Made by a program: the position numbers and the translations under genes
Shown: in pieces, positions 1 to 5,200 of the stretch
How positions within the stretch are numbered: the first letter of the stretch is position 1
Layout: every line of letters starts with the position of its first letter
Assembly (NCBI GenBank): GCA_958372035.1
Contig: CATXML010000035.1
Coordinates: 1-9,957 of the forward strand
Length of the DNA stretch: 9,957 nucleotides
Source: an uncultured Collinsella sp.
GTDB lineage: Bacteria; Actinomycetota; Coriobacteriia; Coriobacteriales; Coriobacteriaceae
Reading direction: 5' to 3'
The notes under the pieces: generated by a model
The model's input: only the letters and a program-made list of their open reading frames with translations
Databases searched by the model: none
What the model was told of the DNA's origin: nothing

Positions 1-398
1 GTAAGTCCATGGACTTCTGCGAGGCTGGCGACAACGTCGGTCTGCTGCTCCGCGGCATCAAGCGCGAGGACATCGAGCGCGGCCAGGTTCTCTGCAAGCC
101 CGGTTCGGTTACCCCGCACACCAAGTTCACCGGTGAGATTTACGTTCTGACCAAGGAGGAGGGCGGCCGTCACACCCCGTTCTTCGATGGTTATCGTCCT
201 CAGTTCTACTTCCGTACCACCGACGTTACCGGTACGGTCAAGCTCCCCGAGGGCACCGAGATGGCTATGCCTGGTGACCACATCACCATCGAGGGCGACC
301 TTATTCACCCGATCGCCATGGAGGAGGGCCTGCGCTTCGCTATCCGCGAGGGTGGCCACACCGTCGGTTCGGGCATCGTCTCCACGATCATTGAGTAA
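1..398 (+). CDS. tuf: Elongation factor Tu, C-terminal part (partial)
   Basis: This is the 3' end of an EF-Tu gene whose start lies before the window; the reading frame runs from base 3 to the TAA at 396-398. EF-Tu is the GTPase that brings aminoacyl-tRNA to the ribosomal A site. The visible part covers domains 2 and 3. It contains highly conserved EF-Tu stretches such as [55 protein letters not shown] and the C-terminal [19 protein letters not shown]. The G domain is outside the window. Codon use is strongly biased, as expected for a highly expressed gene. A strong terminator follows 28 bases after the stop, so it is the last gene of its transcript. Identification is essentially certain from sequence conservation. 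Confidence 0.98.
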   Translation, partial: KSMDFCEAGDNVGLLLRGIKREDIERGQVLCKPGSVTPHTKFTGEIYVLTKEEGGRHTPFFDGYRPQFYFRTTDVTGTVKLPEGTEMAMPGDHITIEGDLIHPIAMEEGLRFAIREGGHTVGSGIVSTIIE

Positions 399-425
399 AT
401 AAGCTCTTTGATATAGCTGACTTAG

Positions 426-460
426 AGAACCCGGCACTTATAGGGTGCCGGGTTCTTTTC
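426..460 (+). terminator. Rho-independent terminator after tuf
   Basis: A 12-bp perfect stem pairs agaacccggcac (426-437) with gtgccgggttct (445-456). The loop is 7 nt and a T-rich tail (tttct) follows. It sits just after the tuf stop and separates tuf from the rpmG transcript. Confidence 0.93.
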
Positions 461-600
461 TACGCGGGGCTTATTCCCTGCCGATTGCGCTTAGCTCGCC
501 CATAAGCCAAGCGCGAGGGATTGATTAGATCTCGATGGCTTCATTGATGTGTTTCAAATATGAATGGATCCACCGAGAACCAATTGACTCGAGGTTTTCA

Positions 601-628
601 TTGACAGCACTTACGTGGAGCTGATAAA
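601..628 (+). promoter_or_regulatory. Probable sigma-A promoter for rpmG-trnW(-secE-nusG)
   Basis: A perfect TTGACA (-35) at 601-606 is followed after 16 bp by GATAAA (-10, 4 of 6 consensus) at 623-628, about 48 bases before the rpmG start. It lies after the tuf terminator and before the rpmG Shine-Dalgarno sequence, where a promoter is needed. The rest of 461-600 shows no supportable gene; a 65-codon open frame on the minus strand there lacks any recognisable protein features. Confidence 0.6.
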
Positions 629-675
629 GTAACAACTCGTGCCCGTACGGGGCGGAAATGAAAGGTTCAGGATAC

Positions 676-825
676 ATGCGTACTCTAGTTACTCTTGCGT
701 GCACTGAGTGCAAGCGCCGCAACTATACGACCACCAAGAACAAGTCGACCATGCCTGATCGTATGGAGATCAAGAAGTATTGCCCCTGGTGCCGTCACCA
801 CACGCTGCACAAAGAGACTCGCTAG
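676..825 (+). CDS. rpmG: 50S ribosomal protein L33
   Basis: The gene encodes a 49-residue protein starting [17 protein letters not shown] and ending HHTLHKETR. This matches bacterial L33 in length and sequence. Two cysteine pairs are present, C9-x2-C12 and C36-x2-C39, so this is the zinc-binding (C+) form of L33, a small protein of the large subunit near the E site. A GAAAGG Shine-Dalgarno-like element (660-665) lies 10 nt before the ATG. The gene is followed 13 bases later by tRNA-Trp, then secE and nusG, a common order in Gram-positive bacteria. It is probably cotranscribed with the tRNA from the promoter at 601-628. Confidence 0.97.
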   Translation: MRTLVTLACTECKRRNYTTTKNKSTMPDRMEIKKYCPWCRHHTLHKETR

Positions 826-838
826 TCTCTAGTCACAT

Positions 839-914
839 ACGCCAGTAGTTCAATTGGTAGAGCATCGGTCTCCAAAACCGAGTGTTGAGGGTTCGAGTCC
901 TTCCTGGCGTGCCA
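839..914 (+). tRNA. trnW: tRNA-Trp (anticodon CCA)
   Basis: A complete cloverleaf is visible. The acceptor stem pairs acgccag (839-845) with ctggcgt (904-910), with discriminator G911 and an encoded CCA at 912-914. The D stem is gttc/gagc. The anticodon stem is tcggt/accga, with loop ctCCAaa giving anticodon CCA at 872-874. The T arm is gaggg-ttcgagt-ccttc. It reads UGG codons. A single tRNA-Trp between rpmG and secE is the usual arrangement in many bacteria. Confidence 0.97.
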
Positions 915-923
915 GTCATTATT

Positions 924-954
924 CCGTAAGCTCCCAATTGGGGGCTTACGGTTT
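924..954 (+). terminator. Hairpin between tRNA-Trp and secE, possible partial terminator
   Basis: A 12-bp stem (one G-U pair) joins ccgtaagctccc (924-935) to gggggcttacgg (940-951) with an aatt tetraloop. The tail is only ttta. It begins 10 nt after the tRNA CCA end. It could define the tRNA 3' precursor end and reduce read-through into secE-nusG. The short T run makes complete termination unlikely. A TATAAG hexamer at 962-967 could be the -10 of a secE promoter, but no good -35 is visible. Confidence 0.6.
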
Positions 955-990
955 ACTCATGTATAAGCGCATTGCGCGGAGGTAACCCAA

Positions 991-1329
991 ATGGCCAACA
1001 AGAAGAACAAGAAGAAGGCACAGCAGCAGGCGCCTGCCAACAACGCTGCCGCCAACTCCAAGGTTGAGGCCAAGAAGGCCGTTGCCAAGAAGAGCGAGAA
1101 GGCTGCGAAGTCTAAGAAGAACGAGAAGCCTGGTTTCTTCGCCCGCACCAAGAAGTATTTCGCTTCGGTCAAGTCTGAGATGAAGCGTGTCACGTGGCCT
1201 GACAAGAAGGAGCTCGTGAACTACTCGGTCGTCGTTTGCGCTTCTCTGGTCGTCGTCGGCGTCGTCATCGCTCTGCTCGATGCTGGCTTTGGCGAGGCTC
1301 TTGCTCTGTTCTCCGGATTGAGGGGCTAA
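991..1329 (+). CDS. secE: Preprotein translocase subunit SecE
   Basis: SecE is the small essential clamp subunit of the SecYEG channel in the cytoplasmic membrane. The 112-residue product has a Lys/Ala-rich, probably disordered cytoplasmic extension (residues 2-46). The amphipathic SecE helix follows with the family hallmark SEMKRVTWPDKKEL (62-75), then a single membrane-spanning segment (about 79-97). The one-TM form is typical of most bacteria, in contrast to the three-TM E. coli protein. An ideal GGAGGT Shine-Dalgarno sequence (978-983) lies 7 nt before the ATG. It is followed 3 nt after its stop by nusG, so the two genes are cotranscribed. Confidence 0.96.
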   Translation: MANKKNKKKAQQQAPANNAAANSKVEAKKAVAKKSEKAAKSKKNEKPGFFARTKKYFASVKSEMKRVTWPDKKELVNYSVVVCASLVVVGVVIALLDAGFGEALALFSGLRG

Positions 1330-1332
1330 ACC

Positions 1333-1869
1333 ATGTCTAAGCGTTGGTACGTCGTTCACACTTACTCTGGATACGAGAACCGCGTTAAGTCCGATCTCGA
1401 GCATCGCATCGAGACTATGGGCATGCAGGACCGTATCTTTGATATCGAGATTCCTATGGAGCGCGTCACCGAGATTAAAGAGGGTGGCAAGCGTGAGACC
1501 AAGGATTCCAAGATCTTCCCGGGTTATGTCCTGGTCCGCATGGAGATGGATGACGATGCTTGGACGTGCGTTCGTAACACGCCTGGCGTCACCGGTTTCC
1601 TGGGCGGCAACGGCAAGCCCGCTCCGCTTTCCCGCGACGAGTACAACAAGATGACTCGTCGTCCCGGTAAGGGCGATTCGCCCAAGCGCACCTCGGTTGA
1701 TATTCAGGTCGGCACGTCCGTCCGCGTCACCGATGGCCCGCTTACCGACTTTGATGGCAAGGTCTCCGAGGTTAACACCGAGGCTGGCAAGCTCAAGGTC
1801 ACGCTGATGATCTTTGGCCGCGAGACGCCGGTCGAGCTCGACTTTAACCAGGTCGCTGTCATCGCTTAA
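1333..1869 (+). CDS. nusG: Transcription termination/antitermination factor NusG
   Basis: NusG binds the RNA polymerase clamp, suppresses or modulates pausing, and links transcription to Rho or to the ribosome. The 178-aa protein is the usual length. The N-terminal NGN domain (about 1-110) starts KRWYVVHTYSGYENRV and contains the signature FPGYVLV (62-68) and NTPGVTGFLGG (82-92). A linker with RRPGKGDSPKR leads to the C-terminal KOW domain (about 126-178; DGPLTDFDGKV, IFGRETPVELDFNQV). The Shine-Dalgarno sequence gagggg (1320-1325) overlaps the end of secE. The start is 3 nt after the secE stop, indicating translational coupling. Confidence 0.98.
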   Translation: MSKRWYVVHTYSGYENRVKSDLEHRIETMGMQDRIFDIEIPMERVTEIKEGGKRETKDSKIFPGYVLVRMEMDDDAWTCVRNTPGVTGFLGGNGKPAPLSRDEYNKMTRRPGKGDSPKRTSVDIQVGTSVRVTDGPLTDFDGKVSEVNTEAGKLKVTLMIFGRETPVELDFNQVAVIA

Positions 1870-1989
1870 GTTTTCGTCCGTTCGCGCGAGCGTGCTTCTT
1901 CTGTGACTGCTCATCTCAGGAGTGCTTCTAACACGTGCGTGCTTACGATATAGCAAGTACTTCACACTCGTGATTCGAAAGGAATGACC

Positions 1990-2418
1990 ATGGCTGAGAA
2001 GAAGGTTGCCAACGTCATTAAGCTCCAGATTCCTGCTGGTGCAGCTAACCCCGCTCCTCCCGTCGGCCCCGCTCTGGGCGCTGCTGGCGTGAACATCATG
2101 CAGTTCTGCCAGGCCTTTAACGCCGAGACGCAGGACAAGAAGGGCGACATCATCCCCGTTGAGATCTCTGTCTACGAGGATAAGTCCTTCTCCTTCATCA
2201 CCAAGACCCCGCCGGCGGCTCACCTCATCAAGAAGGAGCTGAACCTCAAGTCTGGTTCCGCTAAGCCCCAGGCCGACAAGGTTGGTCAGCTCTCCCAGGA
2301 GCAGCTCACCAAGATCGCCGAGATCAAGATGCCGGACATCAATGCCAACGAAATTGACGCCGCCAAGAAGATCATGGCCGGTACCGCCAGTTCCATGGGC
2401 GTCACCATCGCTGAGTAG
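1990..2418 (+). CDS. rplK: 50S ribosomal protein L11
   Basis: L11 forms the GTPase-associated stalk base with 23S rRNA helices 43/44. The protein is 142 aa, the normal length. It has the proline-rich N-terminal lobe ([19 protein letters not shown], about 15-33) that forms the thiostrepton cleft, and an rRNA-binding C-terminal domain (about 72-142, [11 protein letters not shown] onward). An ATG six bases earlier (1984) was rejected: it abuts the Shine-Dalgarno GAAAGGA (1977-1983) with no spacing, whereas the ATG at 1990 has 6 nt. The 120-base gap after nusG has no clear terminator, so transcription may continue from nusG. A promoter of its own was not recognised. Confidence 0.97.
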   Translation: MAEKKVANVIKLQIPAGAANPAPPVGPALGAAGVNIMQFCQAFNAETQDKKGDIIPVEISVYEDKSFSFITKTPPAAHLIKKELNLKSGSAKPQADKVGQLSQEQLTKIAEIKMPDINANEIDAAKKIMAGTASSMGVTIAE

Positions 2419-2436
2419 CGATTTCTTTAGGTAACG

Positions 2437-2518
2437 ACGGGTGCTCCGACCGGGGCACCCGTTAAATGTGTGCAATAGGGCACACGATACGATGTGGGAG
2501 GGCTCACGCCCGTTTAAC
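2437..2518 (+). promoter_or_regulatory. Structured rplK-rplA spacer; candidate L1 autoregulatory leader
   Basis: The spacer can form a GC-rich hairpin (acgggtgctcc 2437-2447 with ggggcacccgt 2452-2462). It has no T-run, so it does not look like a terminator. Alternatively, an outer stem pairs gttaaa (2461-2466) with tttaac (2513-2518). That stem encloses the hairpin gtgtgc/gcacac (2468-2485) and a gggc-tcac-gccc hairpin (2500-2511) preceded by GTGGGAG (2494-2500). The GTGGGAGG sequence beside a GGC/GCC stem resembles the L1-binding region of 23S rRNA, and L1 is known to repress its own operon by binding such mimics. That it acts here, just before rplA, is inference. The hairpin at 2437-2462 and the outer stem share bases, so the two could be alternatives. 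Confidence 0.45.
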
Positions 2519-2535
2519 CACAGGAGGTAATGCAC

Positions 2536-3243
2536 ATGGCTAAGCATGGTAAGAGCTATAACGCCGCTGCCGAGAAGATCGACCGCGCCACGCTCTACAC
2601 CCCCCTTCAGGCTGCCAAGCTCATCAAGGAGCTCGACACCGCCAAGTTCGACGAGACCGTCGAGGCCCACTTCCGTCTGGGCATCGATACTCGTAAGGCT
2701 GACCAGAACATCCGTGGTTCCATCTCCCTGCCCCACGGCACCGGCAAGACCGTTCGTGTTGCCGTCTTCGCCGAGGGCGAGAAGGCCCGCGAGGCTGAGG
2801 CTGCCGGCGCCGACATCATCGGTTCCGACGAGCTCGTCGCCCAGATCCAGAAGGGCGAGGTCAACTTCGACGCCGCTATCGCTACGCCGAACATGATGGC
2901 CAAGGTTGGCCGCATCGGTAAGATCCTTGGTCCCCGTGGCCTCATGCCGAACCCCAAGCTCGGCACCGTGACCATGGACGTCGCCAAGATGGTCTCCGAG
3001 CTCAAGGCTGGCCGCGTTGAGTACCGCGCCGACCGCTACGGCATCTGCCACGTGCCCCTGGGCAAGAAGTCCTTCACCGAGCAGCAGCTCGTCGAGAACT
3101 ACGCTGCCCTGTACACCGAGATCCTGCGCGTCAAGCCCTCTTCTGCTAAGGGCAAGTACGTCAAGTCCATCTCCGTGTCTTCCACCATGGGCCCTGGCGT
3201 CAAGGTCGATCCCGCTATCCAGCGCGACTTCCTGGCTGAGTAA
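2536..3243 (+). CDS. rplA: 50S ribosomal protein L1
   Basis: L1 forms the mobile L1 stalk, which moves deacylated tRNA out of the E site, and often represses its own operon. The protein is 235 aa, a normal length. The family signature [17 protein letters not shown] is at 128-144. Other conserved segments are [19 protein letters not shown] (45-63) and [11 protein letters not shown] (216-226). An in-frame ATG at 2530 was rejected because the strong Shine-Dalgarno AGGAGGT (2522-2528) leaves only 1 nt there, against 7 nt to the ATG at 2536. rplK lies upstream. A strong terminator follows, so rplJ and rplL are not in this transcript. Confidence 0.98.
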   Translation: MAKHGKSYNAAAEKIDRATLYTPLQAAKLIKELDTAKFDETVEAHFRLGIDTRKADQNIRGSISLPHGTGKTVRVAVFAEGEKAREAEAAGADIIGSDELVAQIQKGEVNFDAAIATPNMMAKVGRIGKILGPRGLMPNPKLGTVTMDVAKMVSELKAGRVEYRADRYGICHVPLGKKSFTEQQLVENYAALYTEILRVKPSSAKGKYVKSISVSSTMGPGVKVDPAIQRDFLAE

Positions 3244-3279
3244 CTAACAGTTACTGCCTGAGCAAAGCAAGCATTGCTA

Positions 3280-3324
3280 AAGAGACCCGGTTCTGCCTCG
3301 TGCAGGACCGGGTCTCTTGCTTTT
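3280..3324 (+). terminator. Strong rho-independent terminator after rplA
   Basis: A 17-bp stem (one G-U pair) runs from agagacccggttctgc (3281-3296) to gcaggaccgggtctct (3302-3317). It has a 5-nt loop, and gctttt follows. It closes the ribosomal protein transcript. Confidence 0.95.
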
Positions 3325-3333
3325 GAGTCAACG

Positions 3334-3372
3334 AAACCACCACGAAGGGGACAGGCACCCTTGTGGTGGTTT
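3334..3372. repeat. Palindromic intergenic repeat, copy 1 (reverse orientation)
   Basis: The outer arms aaaccaccac (3334-3343) and gtggtggttt (3363-3372) pair perfectly. The inner arms aaggg (3345-3349) and ccctt (3358-3362) extend the stem around a gacaggca loop. Read on the minus strand it matches the copies at 5045, 7061 and 9788, including the ggtgcctgtcccctt core. It lies just beyond the rplA terminator. Of the four copies, this is the only one inverted. The rest of 3325-3429 holds only weak promoter-like sequence for the leucine leader. Confidence 0.85.
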
Positions 3373-3429
3373 TACTTGTGTTGTACTTTAGCGCGATGTA
3401 GTACTACCCGAGGCCGAAGGGAGCCCAAC

Positions 3430-3489
3430 ATGTTTAAGAACACGCAACAGCTCCTAGGCATAGCGCTACTAGATTGGATAGCGCGCTAG
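3430..3489 (+). CDS. Putative leucine leader peptide
   Basis: A 19-codon open frame encodes MFKNTQQLLGIALLDWIAR. It is preceded by a good Shine-Dalgarno sequence (AAGGGAG, 3417-3423) 6 nt before the ATG. It contains two Leu-Leu pairs (codons 8-9, CTC CTA; codons 13-14, CTA CTA). Three of its four Leu codons are CTA, and both Ile codons are ATA; these are codons the neighbouring ribosomal protein genes hardly use. A short Leu-rich peptide upstream of a leuA-like sequence is the hallmark of ribosome-mediated attenuation, as with leuL in enterics. Its last codons and stop overlap the 5' arm of a potential antiterminator. No homology to a named leader was recalled; the call rests on composition and position. 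Confidence 0.7.
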   Translation: MFKNTQQLLGIALLDWIAR

Positions 3490-3576
3490 GGTTGTAATCT
3501 CGCTATAACGATTTGTTGTACCCGGGTGCGCTATCGTCTGCCGCTTTCAGGCGTGATGAGCGACACGGGTATTTTT
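3477..3576 (+). promoter_or_regulatory. Leucine attenuator: alternative antiterminator/terminator structures
   Basis: Three pairings compete. Segment 1, gatagcgc (3477-3484), lies in the last codons of the leader peptide. It can pair with cgctat (3501-3506; 6 bp), which leaves the terminator free. It can also pair with gcgctatc (3528-3535; 8 bp, extendable by c3486-g3526 and two wobbles), which breaks the terminator's 5' arm. In the classical logic, a ribosome finishing the leader covers segment 1 and allows termination. A ribosome held at the first Leu pair leaves segment 1 free to form the antiterminator. A second atagcgc at 3460-3466, just before the second Leu pair, adds another alternative. 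The pairings are read from the sequence; the mechanism is inference. Confidence 0.6.
3519..3576 (+). terminator. Attenuator terminator hairpin of the leucine leader
   Basis: TACCCG (3519-3524) pairs with CGGGTA (3566-3571). Inside it, GT pairs with AC, CGCT (3529-3532) with AGCG (3559-3562), ATC (3533-3535) with GAT (3555-3557), and GCC (3540-3542) with GGC (3550-3552). Five T's follow directly (3572-3576). It lies 30 nt after the leader-peptide stop and about 65 nt before the leuA position. Confidence 0.65.
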
Positions 3577-3642
3577 CTATCTCTAGGCCTTCTCTCTCTC
3601 CTGAAAGCCATCTGTCATAAAACGGTCAATCAGGAGGAACAT

Positions 3643-4213
3643 ATAAGCCGCAAAATCACAATCTTTGACGCCACCCTGTGCGACGGTGAGCAGTCGCCGG
3701 GCGCCAGCATGAATACCGAGGAAAAGCTCTTCATCGCCCGCCAGCTGGTGCGCATGAACGTGGACGTTATCGAGGCGGGCTTTCCCATCTCGAGTCCTGG
3801 TGACTTTCGCTCCGTACAGGAGATTGGCAAGATTGCGGGCGACCGATGCACGGTATGCGGCCTGACGCGCGCTGTCGACAGGGATATCGAAGTGGCTGCA
3901 GAGGCGCTCAAAACGGCCCAGAGGCCCCGTATCCATACAGGGCTGGGTGTGAGCACCAGTCACCTGCGCGACAAGCTCCATATGACTGAGGAAAGGGCAA
4001 TTGAGTGAGCGATCCATGCCGTCAAACATGCTCGCAAGTTCGTTGACGATGTTGAGTTTTATGCCGAGGATGCCGGCCGCTCCGATCAGGAGTTTCTGGT
4101 GCGCATTATCGAGGCGGCCGTAAAGGCCGGTGCCACGGTCGTGAACATCCCCGATACGATGGGCTACAACATGCCGTGGGACTTTGGCGCCCGCATCCGT
4201 GACCTGCGCGGGC
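3643..4213 (+). pseudogene. leuA: 2-isopropylmalate synthase remnant (N-terminal third)
   Basis: The remnant matches the TIM-barrel start of LeuA, the first enzyme of leucine synthesis (acetyl-CoA plus 2-oxoisovalerate): [24 protein letters not shown], and later [11 protein letters not shown] and [12 protein letters not shown]. Four faults are visible. First, the expected start, 5 nt after the Shine-Dalgarno AGGAGG (3632-3637), is ATA (3643). Second, the catalytic Arg of the LRDGEQ motif is Cys (TGC, where CGC is expected). Third, codon 122 is TGA (4006-4008), with clear LeuA homology continuing in the same frame beyond it. Fourth, the sequence stops near codon 190 of roughly 500 and runs into leuB sequence in another frame. 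The first three faults can each be explained by a single transition. The gene cannot encode an active enzyme. Confidence 0.92.
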
Positions 4214-4849
4214 GCTGCGGGTGCGGCCGGTCAGCGTGCGGTCGACGTGATGGAGTATCGCGAGTACGAGATTGAGCGCATTGCGCGCCAGGCATTTGAG
4301 GCGGCGCGCAAACGTCGCGGCAAGGTGACGAGCGTCGATAAGCGCAACGTGCTGGAGACGAGCCGCATGTGGCGCGAGATCGTGCATCGCGTGCAAGACG
4401 AGGAGTACTCCGACGTGGAGCTTGAGGACCTGCTCGTCGACAACGCCGCCATGCAGCTCATCAGTCGACCGGCAGACTTTGACGTCGTGGTGACGGAGAA
4501 CATGTTCGGCGACATCCTGTCCGATGAGGCGGCTCAGATTACCGGATCGCTCGGTATGCTTGCCTCTGCCTCGCTGGATGATGGCGTATCGCTGTTTGGG
4601 CCGAGCGCTGGCAGCGCTCCTGACATCGCGGGGCTCGGCGTGGCCAATCCGCTGGCTCAAATCTTGTCGGTGGCGATGCTGCTGACCTACGCGCTCGACA
4701 TGGGCGAGCAAGCCGCGTGGATCGAGAGCGCCGTGGCGCGCGTGCTCGACGAGGGCTGGCGCACCCGTGACATCGCCGATGTCAACACCCCGGCAGATAA
4801 GATCCTCGGCACCACGACGATGGGCGACAAGGTCGTCGCCGCGCTGTAG
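4214..4849 (+). pseudogene. leuB: 3-isopropylmalate dehydrogenase remnant (C-terminal half)
   Basis: From about 4229 the reading frame encodes the C-terminal half of LeuB, the NAD-dependent oxidative decarboxylase of leucine synthesis: [90 protein letters not shown]. The substrate-site Lys (SVDKRNV), the metal-binding Asp residues (VDNAAMQ and GDILSDEA) and the GSAPDIAG loop are present. The Tyr-bearing N-terminal half, about 150 residues, is missing, so the Rossmann-like cofactor domain is incomplete. The frame has no internal stop. The only in-frame start near its beginning is a TTG inside leuA (4184), with no ribosome-binding site. The junction lies in a GC-rich stretch at 4206-4231. An internal deletion in a former leu operon is the simplest origin. 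Confidence 0.9.
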
Positions 4850-4874
4850 GCGATGCCGATTCAAGCTGTCAAAT

Positions 4875-4931
4875 ATCTCAATCTGTAACATCTAAGGGGC
4901 AAAATCGTTCCTACCTGTTACAGATTGAGAT
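4875..4931. repeat. Inverted repeat hairpin, unit A1 (16-bp stem, 25-nt loop)
   Basis: The arm atctcaatctgtaaca (4875-4890) pairs perfectly with tgttacagattgagat (4916-4931). The loop is 25 nt, starts tctaa and ends ctacc. It begins 26 bases after the leuB remnant. It is one of two near-identical tandem units. The two arms and loop length are the same in the second unit while most of the loop differs. Confidence 0.9.
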
Positions 4932-4953
4932 TTTCGGCTGAGCATCCGTGGTC

Positions 4954-5012
4954 TGTCTCGATCTGTAACAGCTAACCGATTATTTGGGCCCTACCTGTTA
5001 CAGATTGAGACA
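4954..5012. repeat. Inverted repeat hairpin, unit A2 (17-bp stem, 25-nt loop)
   Basis: The arm tgtctcgatctgtaaca (4954-4970) pairs with tgttacagattgagaca (4996-5012), with one G-T wobble at 4960/5006. The loop is again exactly 25 nt, starts gctaa and ends ctacc. Its centre is 80 bases downstream of unit A1's. The remaining sequence of the 4850-5200 gap holds repeat copy 2 and about 117 bases (5084-5200) in which no gene or site could be supported. Confidence 0.9.
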
Positions 5013-5020
5013 AACCGTTG

Positions 5021-5083
5021 GGACAGGTCGGACGAGTCAGCAAAACCACCACAAAGGTGCCGGTCCCCTTCGTGGTGGTTTTT
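5021..5083. repeat. Palindromic intergenic repeat, copy 2, with 20-bp left extension
   Basis: The left extension ggacaggtcggacgagtcag (5021-5040) is followed by the palindrome: aaaaccaccac (5042-5052), with a ggtgccggtcccctt core, and gtggtggttttt (5072-5083). The 60 bases 5021-5080 differ from 7037-7096 at only three positions and lie in the same orientation. Read on the minus strand, this is the first strong hairpin after the anti-sigma gene (118 bases past its stop) and could terminate it. Confidence 0.9.
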
Positions 5084-5200
5084 AGCGCAACGAGGTGTTC
5101 CCAGCCGACCATACGGGCGGCCTTGCGCTCACGCTGCTCGATGACAGCGCATCTTTAGACGCGAAGTGCGGAACCGGGTGCATATACGAGCCGCGTAGCG

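Noticed and set aside
525..722. 65-codon minus-strand frame upstream of and overlapping rpmG
   Set aside because: It overlaps rpmG and its probable promoter and has no recognisable protein features.
1870..1983. Promoter for rplK (TACGAT/GATATA around 1944-1952)
   Set aside because: The -10-like hexamers have no -35 at proper spacing, so the evidence is too weak to list.
946..3051. A 701-codon open frame on the minus strand
   Set aside because: It lies antisense to secE, nusG, rplK and rplA. It arises from the biased codon use of those genes and shows no coherent protein family.
3376..3404. Promoter for the leucine leader (TTGTGT, TAGTAC)
   Set aside because: Both hexamers match consensus at about half of positions. 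A promoter must exist if the leader is expressed, but its place is not clear.
4106..4891. 261-codon minus-strand frame across the leu remnant
   Set aside because: Clear LeuA and LeuB homology lies on the + strand; the opposite frame is low-complexity and Arg/His-rich.
4875..5083. Possible CRISPR array in the repeat-rich gap
   Set aside because: There are only two units with palindromic arms and no regular repeat-spacer pattern or cas genes. It fits paired hairpins better.
5084..5200. Possible protein remnant on the minus strand (…EQRERKAARMVGWE…)
   Set aside because: A short stop-free stretch looks vaguely protein-like, but it has no start, an upstream stop and no recognised family.
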